64,000 bases of DNA from Henricia sp. BOLD:AAB3569 (taxonomy: Eukaryota > Echinodermata > Asteroidea > Spinulosida > Echinasteridae): positions 310,001-374,000 of the forward strand of contig JBBELK010000316.1 in NCBI GenBank assembly GCA_037783545.1, given 5' to 3'; not shown here. Below are more model-generated notes on this DNA. The model ran no database searches. It was not told the DNA's origin and saw nothing but the letters and a program-made list of their open reading frames with translations. How positions within the stretch are numbered: the first letter of the stretch is position 1.

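Overview
This is eukaryotic, animal DNA: 57 GT-AG introns, dense short interspersed repeats with tRNA-like heads, many foldback/MITE elements, and a nested intronless seven-helix receptor. The repeat style and gene content fit a marine invertebrate, and an echinoderm or other invertebrate deuterostome is my best guess. The species cannot be settled from the sequence alone.

Almost the whole window is one gene on the + strand that runs off both ends. I chained 58 exons (1-3710 through 62529-64000) by reading frame, splice sites and intron phase. They give about 7,490 codons with no in-frame stop, no start codon I can assign and no terminator. The protein is a tandem array of about 18 modules, called M0-M17 here, each usually 370-440 residues. 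Every module has the same order: a glycine-rich block (GHGG, then YGS..EP..FGS, GGGSGGSIWI, GGGAGGRIA.Y, GGPGT), then RTL.IDN.GR, an RTWILP/FDEL.I.G.AHLAI segment, a GDRSG..HIG.NQ core, and a run of short alternating-hydrophobic turns ending in D..G.L..DG.GY. This pattern and the many N-x-S/T sites suggest a huge secreted or cell-surface beta-solenoid-like protein. Its biochemical role is unknown. The glycine-rich block looks like that of plant glycine-rich transmembrane proteins (Arabidopsis AT5G11700/AT4G32920 type), as recalled from memory.

Layout: M0-M2 are intronless (1-3710). M3-M10 are split by many introns (4257-43266). M11 begins in small exons and ends in a 4.1 kb exon (45958-50083) that also holds M12, M13 and most of M14. 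M15 lies in exons 54-57. M16 and M17 are again intronless (62529 to the edge). Two modules (M3, M5) carry a discoidin/F5-8C-like insertion at the same place. M8 carries a furin-like cysteine-rich insertion in a glycine loop.

The largest intron (51971-58736) contains an intronless, antisense class A-like GPCR gene (54224-55213). The other introns hold several tRNA-derived SINE families, at least a dozen MITE/foldback families (some inserted inside others), a 30-bp minisatellite, a 12-bp satellite and a decayed copy of exon 3. Every intron longer than about 300 bases has an entry giving its contents or saying nothing is recognised.
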